Origin: Phycomyces blakesleeanus NRRL 1555(-)
Taxonomy: Eukaryota; Mucoromycota; Mucoromycetes; Mucorales; Phycomycetaceae
DNA: 64,000 nt
Assembly (NCBI RefSeq): GCF_001638985.1
Contig: NW_017265165.1
Span: forward strand, 224,912-288,911
Reading direction: 5' to 3'
Part shown: positions 24,038-35,197 of the stretch, in pieces
Numbering within the stretch: position 1 is the first letter of the stretch
How the letters are laid out: each line of letters begins with the position of its first letter
The notes under the pieces: generated by a model
Databases searched by the model: none
What the model was told of the DNA's origin: nothing
Seen by the model: the letters and a program-made list of their open reading frames with translations, nothing else
Translations under genes and position numbers: made by a program

Positions 24038-24689
24038 AACTGCCAACAGATCGTATACTTAGATGAACCTCATCACTAATAATACCAATGTAACTATTGA
24101 CAGTTTCAGGCACAAAAAAAAAGTATACCATTCCTTATCTCTTCGATTCGCTTAGCTTGATAATTGAAATAACAGAATAAAAAAAAACTGGGAGCTTTGT
24201 TAAAACTCCAAATTAGAACATATTTTTGAAGAGCATACTGCCTTTGTCAACAATATAATACATGGTTTTCGGCCTGCCATACTCATCGGAAACAGTGCCA
24301 ATTCCATCTTCATATATAAACTGAATACTCGTGAAATTGTATCTTTTTCCTTGTATAGTTTCAATAAAGAAGAAAAACTAGTATCAGGAAACGCTATATT
24401 TGCTGTGGTATCCACATTACTCTGTGATCGGTATGTACCAAACGTTTTTACATGGAAGACATTTATATAGACAGGATGAGGATCACAGTCTATGATTAAG
24501 CAGTAATACGTGTTGTGAATAAACACGGTTAAGCTTTATATAATCAATATACTGGGCTACTCTATTATTATAAGTATAACAAAGAGCATTGTCAAATAAA
24601 GGCTGCAAAATCAGTCAATTAAATAGTGATCAAAGATAAGATATATAGCTTGTATATATCACTATGTTTTCTTATTATATGATTTTCAA
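24038..24689. other. AT-rich spacer with unrecognised short frames
   Basis: A minus-strand frame at 24200-24526 (108 codons) has no motif I know. It may be another piece of element debris. No structured RNA seen. Confidence 0.4.
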
Positions 24690-25401
24690 TTTTTCAGACG
24701 AGTGGTATTTTACTTGGACTATTTCAATCCCATTTCTTTTTTTAATACATTGATCCCAATAAACCAATAGTACCAATATTGGTAATCGACTGGCTTGGGT
24801 AAAAAAAAATAAACTGCAACAGATATGAATTATCTTGAAAGCTCCGTTTTTGTATATGAATCTGCTTTCAATATCAACATGCGACCTTCAGTTGGGCTGA
24901 AAAAGGAGAACCAGCTATTTTAACCGCTCCCTCTACGAGAGCAGTATCTCATACGATTCTGGGTGCTATTTCTTCTAAATTTACTGTATCCATCATGGAG
25001 CTTCGAAACCTCCAAGAGGAATAGTCCAAACGCATGAAGATAAAAAAATTTACAATCGCAAAACCAAAGCGTTATCTGGTAGCAAAACGTCTATGATTAA
25101 AGGTACTGTTACTAGCCATTATATGGTTGTGGATAATGCGTTTCTTTATACTGCTAAGGAAATAGATGTACTTATAACTAAGAGAGGCTGCAAGTCTATT
25201 TACCTTCCACTCTGTTCTTCAGAGCTCAACCCAATCGAGCAGTTTTGGGTAATAGTTAAGAACAAAGTCAAGCGTAGTAAGTGTGGGGAAAAAGAGAACC
25301 TAGCTACCTTTCAATTATCTCCATGCGTTTTCACAGAATTTAGTGAACGTTATTTTTATAAGTGTTTAAAAGAGGAGCATATTAAAATCAACACTCAATA
25401 A
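24690..25401 (+). pseudogene. Degenerate Tc1/mariner (IS630-type) transposase
   Basis: The DDE_3-type catalytic core can be followed. FVYESAFNINMRPSVG (codons around 24849-24896) is where the first catalytic Asp should stand but the codon at 24855-24857 is TAT (Tyr). Next come AVSHTILGAISSKF (~24941-24982), VVDNAFLY with the second Asp at 25132-25134, YLPLCSSELNPIEQFW with the third acidic residue (Glu), and KNKVKRSK. In-frame stops occur in between (near 24920 and 25021), and the final part, 25093-25401, is open only by chance. The copy cannot code an active enzyme: first catalytic residue lost and frame interrupted. I did not find its terminal inverted repeats. Confidence 0.8.
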
Positions 25402-26293
25402 ATAAAGATTGTTAAAGATATCGAACTTCAGGGAAAATAAAAACCGCCCTTTGGCGTTGGAACGACTGTACTATCTGTGTTACGACTATAGACTTAAGGA
25501 AAGTAAGAGAGAAAGAGAAATAGGAGGACCTACTAGTGATATAGTCAATAAGCTTGATAATCAATATTTGGTATTTAAATATTGATGATAATTTTATTGG
25601 TGGATTAGCGAATGATTTGTGAAAACACAGACTAGGAAAATAAAATAAAATGAGAATAGGCCTGTAATTTTTCTTAGCGCAAAAATTCTTTCTTTGGTAA
25701 TAGGTGTGGAGTGGAGTGGAGTGGAGTGGAGTGGAGTGGAGTGGAGTATAGTAGCCATTACATAAATCAATTGCAATAAATATATATATTTGGGTCTGCT
25801 GTTCAATATCTTGGTATTTTATATGTTGATCAATTATTGTTATTGTTATTGTTATTATTTATATGCGTTGGAGTAGAAATGAATAAAGTGTGATATACAT
25901 ATCAAGACAGATAGAGGGGGTAAAGAACATATGCTGTGTATTGTGTCATAAGAAAACTGCTGACTATTGCCTGCCCTTTTTCGTACAACTCACGGCCATT
26001 TTTATTTATTTATTATAAGTAATAGGTATATTTGGCTTAAATCAAGAACCAAAAAAGAAATACCAAAAATAATAATAATCATAATAATAAGCATAGTAAA
26101 ATATAATTAATTTATATATTTTATTTTTGTGTGTATATTTCTTCTTCTTCCTCTTCTTCTTTACCCCTCCTCCTACTCCTCTTACTCCTCTTACTCTTTC
26201 CTGTTACTATTATTATTACTCGTATTCCTATTCGTATTCTTTCTCCCTCTTATTCTTCTTCTCCTTATTCTCAACCTCTTTGCTTTCAACATC
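25402..26293. other. Intergenic; 5' flank of the NTF2-like gene
   Basis: Contains a gtgga pentamer array at 25704-25747, (ttgtta)n near 25838, and a long pyrimidine-rich stretch (26140-26290) directly upstream of the start codon at 26294, as is common in fungal leaders. No coding sequence seen. Confidence 0.55.
25704..25747. repeat. gtgga pentanucleotide array
   Basis: About eight to nine perfect tandem copies of gtgga. Isolated in intergenic DNA; unlike a telomere repeat of known fungi. Confidence 0.9.
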
Positions 26294-27734
26294 ATGTCAG
26301 ACATTGACACTGAAACCCAACTCGAAACGTCATCAAACTCCATCATCAAGTGTAGGCATTGTTTAACTAATTAGAGATCCTTTCCTCTCCTCTCCTCTCC
26401 TAATTCATTCATTCACTTATTTTATTTACTTACTCATTTACTCACACGGCTTCTGTAGGTCTTATTCAAGATCTCTTTTCTTACAGTCCTCTCAGAAGAA
26501 AACGCATTTTGGAATACTACTTCTTTCCTGATGCAATTCTCACGTCGCCTGTTATGAGTACCGAAGGTGTATTGAATATTCAATAGTAAGCTTCTTATTT
26601 TATTTTAGTCGATTTCTTTTTGAATTTTACTTTTTAGGCGTTTCAAATACATTTTCTGATTCAACTCTTTTTATTATTATTATTATTATTATTAAAATTA
26701 TAGTGTATACACCGTGTGGCAAGCACTCAATAGACAGGAACCAACCATTACAAATATCGTATTCGATGGGTAATATACATTCATGTATATATATATATAT
26801 AATCAGTATCTAGAATAATACAGCAACAACAACAACAACAACGACGACGACGACAAATACAACAAATACAGTAACAAGTAATAAGAGTAGTAACAGTAGC
26901 AAGGACATCATCACCATCATCAGTATCAGTATCATTATCAGCATATTAGAATAATAAAGAAAGAAATAGAAAGAAAAAAGACCCATACAAATACACACAC
27001 TCACACTCACACTCACACTCACTCATGTTTTCTGATTCAATCACATGCTTATTCACTTAGTCAAACCGCCGTAATTCATCTCATCCAGAACCTTTCACCT
27101 ACCATATTCCCATCCTTTATTCGACTCCAAGTACCAGCCATAACAACTCTCCATTTCCGAGAGACTGAGCAGGACAGTGGACTGTTAAAGATATACAAAC
27201 AAGAAGATAGTTGGACACTAGAAGGTAATTTAATGATAATAGCAATAGCAAGTAATAGTAGTAATAATCACCAGAATTAGTAGCAGCATATGTGGTATAT
27301 GTGTTGGTAGTAATAGTAGTGATATTCACATGGCAACGGACATCGGACCAATATTTTTATTTTATTTATTTATTTATTTTACTGTCACAGGCATCATTCA
27401 ATCCGTCCCACTCATCTCCTTTTGGTATAACCATGTCCTACGAGTTATCATGGGAAAGCTACTTACTGCAACCGGAGACCTACTGGATGCAGCATTACAA
27501 CATGCTCAGAAGATGTCTCTCAGAGGACGTGAAATACAGCGCCTTGGTCGGGATCTTGCTGTGGAAAATATGGAAAAACTAGATGAATACCGAGCCAACT
27601 TACACGACAATTATCTCGAAGGCATTCGAGGCTGGCGAGAAGGTTACCTAGACGATGATGATACTGATCACTGCCGTCCACTTATCAAAGAAAGTGAAGA
27701 TACAGTCGATGGCACGCTACATGAAGACCGTTGA
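26294..27734 (+). CDS. NTF2-like (SigF/SnoaL-type) domain protein
   Basis: Five exons: 26294-26351, 26459-26585, 26704-26769, 27061-27224, 27391-27734; 252 aa, all introns GT-AG and in phase. After a short acidic start (MSDIDTETQ), residues ~20-165 show the pattern of the fungal NTF2-like family: LRRKRILEYYFFPDAI, VYTVWQALNRQEPTITNIVFDG, PSFIRLQVPAITTLHF, KIYKQEDSWTLEGIIQSVPLISFWYNHVLRVIMG. This fold is a cone-shaped alpha+beta barrel used for small-molecule binding or catalysis; the function of these fungal members is not known. A C-terminal helical, charged extension follows (ATGDLLDAALQHAQK... to ...TVDGTLHEDR). No signal peptide. The third intron (26770-27060, 291 nt) carries trinucleotide and (tcacac)n repeats. 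Confidence 0.85.
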
Positions 27735-28177
27735 ACATAGACTGATTATCATTAACCTTTCTCTCTCTCTCTCTCTCTCACTATTCTCTTTCTTTCATAC
27801 TTCATCTATTCCTTTCTCTACATTACAAACTCTAGCGCCAACCCCAACGTCAACGCCAACCCCAACGCCAATACCAACCACATCCACATCTACATTTTCT
27901 CTTCCTTTCAATCTTTCCTTTATCCCTCTCTTGCTCTCTTTCTTTTTCTCTACAAAGAATCAACTACAGCCATTGTTTATATTTTACCTTACATTTTCCC
28001 AATCACATACTTGCGTTGTCTTGCCAGCCTTGATAATGACTATGATCTCTTATATCTTCACTTATTTCGTTAATTTACATTCTGTAGTCTTTCCTATTAT
28101 TATTATTTCTTTTCTTTTCTTTTGATTTTCTTGCGGTTCAATATTGATATTAAGATCATTATTATGTAGTGCTACAA

Positions 28178-28212
<35 letters not shown>

Positions 28213-28597
28213 AAATTACTACAAGCACATGGTAGAGTTACTCCTATTGATATCACTACGCAAATTATACACACCCACATACTTTTATATACATACATAT
28301 AAATAAATATATACATATACATATACATATAGTATAATATAATATATATATATTTGTAAATGGCCTATGTGCATATTAGCTTTAGGCTAAGTAACAGTAT
28401 GTTCTTTTCTATAGCATAATACTATATATCTACTATGTATGTATTTATCTATTTATTTATTCATGTATACCAATAAGAGCTTGGTTCTTTCTTGTACACT
28501 CTATTATTATAGCTATATAAAGACTTCTTTTTTTCCTTCATTTTCTGCGAGTGAGTGAGTATTATATATATATATATATATATATTTATACAAAAAT
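27735..28597. other. 3' intergenic between convergent genes
   Basis: Holds 3' flanks of the NTF2-like and glucanase genes: (ct)n at 27762-27780, an (accccaacgcc)-type repeat at 27840-27875, (gaaa)n/(ga)n near 28185-28210 and (ta)n near 28561-28585. No gene seen. Confidence 0.6.
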
Positions 28598-29138
28598 TTA
28601 TAAACCAGTATCAGTACAAGACGATTCTCTGTGATTGGCATCTTTAGGGATCCAGCCCTGTTCCCAACCCAGCAGATAGTCCCAATGAGGGTTCGCGTGG
28701 TTCTGGGTCTTATAGGTCCAAAAGAACCACCCGTAGCTGGTCTCAAAGGCATCCATCTGACGCTCGGCAAATGACTTTAGGAACCGTTTGTAGCCATCGT
28801 CCCAGGTAGTCCAGTCCTCCATTGCTTGACAGTTACATGTCGGACAGACCGGTGGCTTCTTGACGCCATCTTCTTCAAACGTGCCCTCCATACGTGTTCC
28901 CAGTCCAACGCCATTGAGATACTTGCCACAGTCATTCGTGGCTACCGAAAACTCGCCAACCATAGTCGGTCCGACATCCTTCATTGCCTGGCCTAGGTCA
29001 CTACGCCAACTTCCACATGGAAAAGCTGCCTGACTTTCACGGTTCATTGACACAAGGCCCTGGTCAAAGATAAGATAGTTGTGGGTCTCTAAAATAAACA
29101 TATAAATTAATAAAGATTTCAATGATTATTTTAAATAC

Positions 29139-29173
<35 letters not shown>

Positions 29174-29479
29174 GGCACATAAGAAGAAGTAGGTTAGTAG
29201 TTGATCCAAAAGAAACCACACCTCTCTGGCTGTTTTTGTGCCATTCACAAATAACCAAAAAGACAGGCAGACAGGCAGACAGGCAGACAGGCAGACAGGC
29301 AGACAAACAAACAAACCAAAAAAAAACCCAAAAAAAAAGTCAAAACCTCCCCCAAAAAAACCTCCCCCAAAAAAATTGATTTCTCTGTCTCCTCTCCTTT
29401 TGATCTCTCTGCCTATGCCTGTCTGTCTGTCTGCCTGCCTGTCTGCCTGTCTATATATATATATGTATGTGTGTATGTG

Positions 29480-29544
<65 letters not shown>

Positions 29545-30695
29545 CTAAGTGTCTATGTTGATGTATCTATTTGTCTCTCACCAAGAATGACTCGCTTGTT
29601 GTGTTCCGTAAAAAACCCGTTCCATTCGGGCATACCCAGGAACCCTTCGTGATACGTCAGGAGAGGACCGCCAGCCGGTGCACTATTACGGATCATATCA
29701 TAACTGGTCTGGTACCATTCCTTGACACGCTTCTTGCTGGGTAGGCGGTAGATCGCAGGCTCATTGAGTACGCCGAATATTGGCGCCACGTTTGCCCACT
29801 CGGGAGCACTGAAGAAGTCGGTCATGTTCTGGATGATTTTCATGGTTCGTTCTGCATTGGCCTCTCCTTCGGGGCCGTTCAGCCAGCCAATCTTACCCTT
29901 GTGGCCCGAATGGTTCCAGCCATTCTGGGATCCTGGTGCGGTGTGTAGTTCGACCATCACTCTCAGGCCGTACTTGCGGGCCCACTGGACTCCCTTGAGT
30001 AAGTAGGTCCAGGACAGATGGGGTACATATGGCTCGTCGGGCGTCACCTGTACTGCCCAGTGGCCGGTGGGGATTCTGACGTGGTTGAGGCCCATCTCTG
30101 CGATCTTGCGGAAATCGTCTTCGGTGATAAACGTTTCATAATGTTCTTTCAGTTGGCGCTCTGCCTCTTCAGGCCCAAGTTTTTTGCAGAGTGACCACTC
30201 GTCCACAATGTTGTCCGAGGCTGCGAATTGGTCAAACAGGTCTGGGGTGATAAAGGGCTCCGTGACCAGCCAGCCGCCGATGTTGACACCTCGGATCTTT
30301 TGCTTGCCGTACTCGAATGGCTCGGTGAGTGGGGGTGTCAAGAGGTTTGGCCGGGCAGAGTTATTAAAGTAGTCGTAGTCGTCGACCTTGTGTCCGTGGC
30401 CGCTGGTTGGGTTCGATGGGTTGCTTTCGTTTTCTTGTTCTCTCAGTTGCTGTCTCTGGGCATTTGATTCTTGAGGAAGAATGATTCCAAGCGGAACTGC
30501 GATGGATAAGATAACCGCGACCACAATTGTGGCGACCACTGGTTTTTTGTGGCGTCTGAGCCATGAGGACTCTGTTGGCTCTTGTTTATAGAATTCGGTC
30601 TGTTCTCCTTTTGGGTTCAGTATATCGGCATCCCACTGTGGGTTTGAGGTGGGAGGGATGATCTGAGAGTTGTAAGGTGCGTTGACCTCGTGCAT
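28598..30695 (-). CDS. Membrane-anchored exo-beta-1,3-glucanase, GH5 family
   Basis: Two exons, 30695-29582 and 29088-28598 (534 aa), split by a 493-nt intron full of repeats. Residues 1-52 are cytosolic, ~53-74 form one membrane segment (PVVATIVVAVILSIAVPLGIIL), so this is a type II membrane protein with the enzyme outside. A short acidic/Ser stalk precedes the GH5 (subfamily 9-like) domain: IRGVNIGGWLVTEPFI, GLNHVRIPTGHWA, LRVMVELHTAPGSQNGW, FGVLNEP with Glu312 as acid/base, and TMVGEFSVATNDC with Glu417 as nucleophile, ending GWFFWTYKT. The family trims or transglycosylates cell-wall beta-1,3-glucan; membrane anchoring resembles the Exg2/ExgD type. Start at 30695 is the first Met of a long open frame. 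Both catalytic residues are present. Confidence 0.93.
29089..29581. repeat. Repeat-filled intron with inverted gacaggca/tgcctgtc blocks
   Basis: Within the glucanase intron: (gt)n at 29155-29173, tandem gacaggca at 29261-29308, aaaacctcccc repeats at 29343-29375, tandem ctgtctgcctg at 29417-29454 (complementary to the first block), and (gt)n at 29484-29542. The two complementary blocks are ~110 nt apart. Confidence 0.85.
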
Positions 30696-32787
30696 GACTC
30701 TACTCTCTTAAAGAACTTTATATAACGTTAATAAATACTTTTTATTTCATTTGTTTTATATGTATAAAGACTTACTTTGCAGAGAAGATGTGTGAATGGC
30801 AAAGATCAATAGAGTAGAATATAGTAGAGAGCAAGAGAACATACAATGATAGTAAAAAGGATCAAGTCTATTTCTTTATGAACTTATTTTGATCTACATT
30901 TTTTTATTTTATTTTATTTTATTTTATTTGTTGGTTCAAATTGTTTATTGTCTTGTCTTGTCTTGACATTCAAAAAAAAACCCCTTGGAATTTTATCATA
31001 GACCCGTCATTTTACTATTAGTATTTTTACTATTTGGTCTTTAGATAACCTGTACGGCTATATTTCGCAAGTAAAAAGGTTTATAGCCTATAGATAACAT
31101 TTACATGGGTGGTTTTGATAAGATACTATCTTGTAAAAATAAAAATAAAATAGAGATCCTCCTAGGTGGTCAAGTTTCCTTTATATAACAGAAATAGGAC
31201 AATAATTGCAATTATTCAACCCCGGGCAATATTTGACTCTATCATTATTGAAATTTTGTTTACTGAAAAAAAAATTGCTTGTCAATAGCTTAAAGACGAT
31301 ATTTGTTAGGAGTAGTATAAGAGAGTAACTAGAATGATAAAGATAAAGATAAAGATAAAGATAAGGGTCTTATATATGTCAAGCAAATATGAAAAGACAA
31401 ACATAAACATAAACTCTACAAACATTTGTATTGGTTTTAATCACATTGAATCATACTTCTTTATCCAAAAGAAGCTTATACTGACAATACAAAATTAAAT
31501 TGCTTTTCTTTTTAGTATTCTTATCTTTTGACTTTATAAGAATATATAGACTCAATATAAAGTGAAACCATAGCTTAATACATACAAAGAAAAGGCAATT
31601 ACCGTGGAGAATTTGCTCTTATTAATATAATTATTAATTGACTAGTTTATCAGAGAGATTTAGCTGCCTAGTAACAACTTTCTGCTTCTGCTTTTTCTTT
31701 TTTCTTTTTTTGTTCCTATCATTTAACAAACATACAAACATATATATATATATAAAATTCCTAGCAAACAAACGGAAAGGCTTAAGTGATCAAGTAAACT
31801 ATCGAGTAAGCGATCAATCAGGTATTCAAGCAAGTAGTCAAGCAGACGCGGGAAAGAGATAGTAAGAAGAAGAAAAGGGAGCGTTGTGCGCTTGGATAAT
31901 GATGATAATACTATAATTAAGATTGGCATATCATGGGCAAGGTGTGGCAAAACTAGAGTGTACCGATGATATTCTCAATAGCAGATCTTTCACGAACACA
32001 GACACACAGACATCTAAATACATTTATTATTTTATTTTTATTTATTTTCAAATGAATTGTACATGGATATTCATATGTCAAATTTAGGTTTTTATTTTTA
32101 TTTTTATTTATTTATTTGCTACAATTTCTAATATATTTATATATATCTCTCTTGGTTTATCCGACATGTCTGTACCCTGTTGTTCAAATTACGATAAGCG
32201 GCACACACATGAGGAAGAAGCACAAATAAGAAGGTACACCATGTTTGCCAATCATTATATTATAACCACCACAATATAATAGTATATTACACATTACTAT
32301 ATGGTATATACACAAATCTAATATATCAAAAAAAAGGATATGGACATAAAGAACGAAATAAAGCAAAATAGGGTTTCTTGGTTAGATATTAGTATTGCAA
32401 ATACTCAGAAGATTTTTTTTCCCTTTTACAAGAGTTGTACCTGTACCACATTGGCTAATAGAAGGAATCCAAAAAAAAAGAAGGTGGGGGGAGAGACAGA
32501 GGGTTGGCGGATGGGCCTTTTTTTTTCTTTTTCTTTTGGTTTTTGGTAGTATTATAATCTTTTATTTCCCCGCCACAAGAGCGTGCACTTCTTTTAAGTT
32601 TTGGTGAATTTATTCTGTATTTATAAGCAGTATCCTTTTTTTAAAAAAAAAGAAAAGAAACCCAATATATACATATATTTGGGTCTATAAATTAGAGTAA
32701 ATATATAAATAAAATAAGACAAAATAACAAGTAAATGTAAACGAAAAAGAATCTACTGAATTTATTGGAATAATAAAGATTTTTTGT

Positions 32788-32830
<43 letters not shown>

Positions 32831-33166
32831 GGTAGGTAGTTAGGTAGTTAGGTAAATAGGTAGATAGATAAAGGAGGATGAACACTAAGAGGGAGATAGG
32901 TACATACACATATGTATACATACATATATATATATACACACACACAGAGAGAGAGAGAGGAAAAAGATATATAGCAATAGATAAAAAGAGAACTTCTTTA
33001 AGTTTCTTTTTTTGGTACTTAGTCTTCTTTATATTATTATTTTTTGGAATGATAAGTGTGTAGGTGTGTAAGTGAATGTGTGATTGAGTATGTGTATGTG
33101 TATGTCTTTTCTTTTTTTAAAAAGAAAAAGAAAAAAAAAATGGGTGTGTATATATATATATATATA
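30696..33166. other. Intergenic region, no gene supported
   Basis: 2.5 kb of AT-rich DNA between the glucanase 5' end and the HMG-CoA reductase 3' end. Repeats: (tttta)n at 30902-30930, (tgtct)n near 30952, (gataaa)n near 31340, (ga)n at 32791-32825, (ggtagttaggta)n at 32829-32860. The short frames carry no motif. Confidence 0.55.
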
Positions 33167-35156
33167 TTAAGATTTGATGCAAGTTCCTGGTTCTGTGCCT
33201 GTGGAAGGCGCAGGTCCAGAAGTAATTGTGGGAGCCTGTGTGCCACGGTTATGGGCCATATGAGCCTTTACCAAGTGTCCAGCAGCAAGGGCTGCACACA
33301 GTGAGAGTTCGCCTGCCATGACAGCAGCACAGATGATACGGGCCAGACGCTGGGCATTCTTTCCGGGTTCGGTTGGGTGAGGGCCACGAACACCGAGCAT
33401 GTCGAGCATAGACTGCTGGGGTGGTAGGATCGTGCCACCGCCAATGGTACCAACCTCGATACTGGGCATGGTGCATGAGATGTGCAGATCCTTGTTGTCG
33501 TTGACAGCCTTCATGAGCGTAATACAGTTCGAACTCTCGACGTTCTGGGCAGGGTCCTGTCCGGTGGCCAGGTAGATGGCAGTCAGGATATTGGCAGCAT
33601 GGGCATTAAAACCACCAACGGATCCGGCCATTGCAGATCCGATCAGGTTCTTGCTGATGTTCAGCTCCACAAGTGCAGCCACGGTTGTCTTGAGAACCTT
33701 TTCAACAATGGCGCCTGGAATGACAGCCTCGGTCACAACAGACTTTCCACGGCCCTCAATCCAGTTGATTGCTGCTGGCTTCTTGTCGGTACAGTAGTTT
33801 CCGGACAGAGAGATGATCTGCATGTCAGGGAAGTGTTCGGTGATGATGCTCAAGGCCTTTTCACAGCCCTTGGAAATCATGTTCATGCCCATGGCATCGC
33901 CAGTGGTTGTCGAGAAGCGGATGAACACAAGCTTACCAGCCAGGGCAATCTTGAGCTTGCGGAGACGAGCAAAGCGCGAGGTCGAGTTGAATGCGTTGGT
34001 AACAATGTCGTTGCCCTCGTTTTCGATCCAGAGCTTGCAGGCAGCGGCACGCAGAATTGTGGGGAACTCAACGCAGGGTCCACGGGTCATGCCATCAGCG
34101 ATCACAATTGTCGAAGCTCCGCCACCGGCATTGATGGCCTTGCAGCCGCGAGCAGTAGAGGCAACTAGACAGCCTTCGGTCGTTGCCATGGGAATGTGGA
34201 TCAGGTCTCCGTCAATGTTCATAGGGCCAGCAACACCCACGGGAATGGGCATGTATCCGATCACGTTCTCACAGCATGCTCCCATCACCTTGTCGTAGTG
34301 GTAGTTCTCAAGAGGCAAAGCACTGGCTTCCAGAGTCTTGGTAATCGAGGCACGCGAGATCAGTGCACGGCGGATTCCAACTGCGCGCTGGAGATCACCC
34401 AAGACCTTTTCGAGAGCATAGGATGCCATCTTTCCATTCTCAACCAGCGAAATAACTTCCTCGTCGTTCAACATTTCCGGTGTACGCACAAGCGCAACAC
34501 ATTCGTCAATAGGGCGCACAATATCGGACTGGTGGTGGTTGCTGTGGTGATTGTGGCTATGGCTATGACTATGGTGGTGGTTGTGGGAGCGCTTGTGATT
34601 AGGAGACATCACAACAGCAGAAGAAACAACAGGACCAGGAGACTGGATTGTTGGCTTTTGCTTTTCGGTTACTTCAATATGTTGTTGTTGGGTGCTTTCG
34701 ATTGCATTGGTGATTTTCTTATCCTGGTTGACTTGTTCGACAATCTGCTTTGGTTGCTTGGCAACATTGAACAGGTAGGTGTTCAAGAAGAGAGAAACAA
34801 AGAGGGCAATGGTGAGCCACTTGCTGATGACAGGGTGCTGGATGTAGACTGCGTAGGTGTCAAAGAGGGCCTCGAGAGGACGAGTAATGGCGTCAGGCAC
34901 AAAGCTCTTGTTGACAGTGGCCACATGGAACGGCATGGCAGGGAAGACCTGGACAAAGAGAGGAAGGGATGCCTGGGAAGATGCCTTGTGCTGTTCAAGC
35001 AGCTGGTCCAGCACAACAGCAATCGAAGGTTCGGTAATATTGACCTGAGGACCAACGGACTGGAATGCAGAGCAGAACTTGAAGATGTGCATAACCACAA
35101 AGCCAACAATCTAAAACAAACAGGCGAATATAATTTAGGAACTGTTAATAAATTGT

Positions 35157-35197
<41 letters not shown>

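Noticed and set aside
25704..25747. gtgga array considered as telomeric or CRISPR-like
   Set aside because: Pure short tandem repeat with no spacers, and not next to a chromosome end or telomere-type unit.
26127..26374. Plus-strand frames rich in Leu/Ser/Tyr upstream of the NTF2-like gene
   Set aside because: Readings of the pyrimidine-rich leader; the spliced gene starts at the ATG 26294.
29122..29561. Cys/Val and Thr/His frames in the glucanase intron
   Set aside because: They are translations of (gt)n and gacaggca satellites between well-supported exons.
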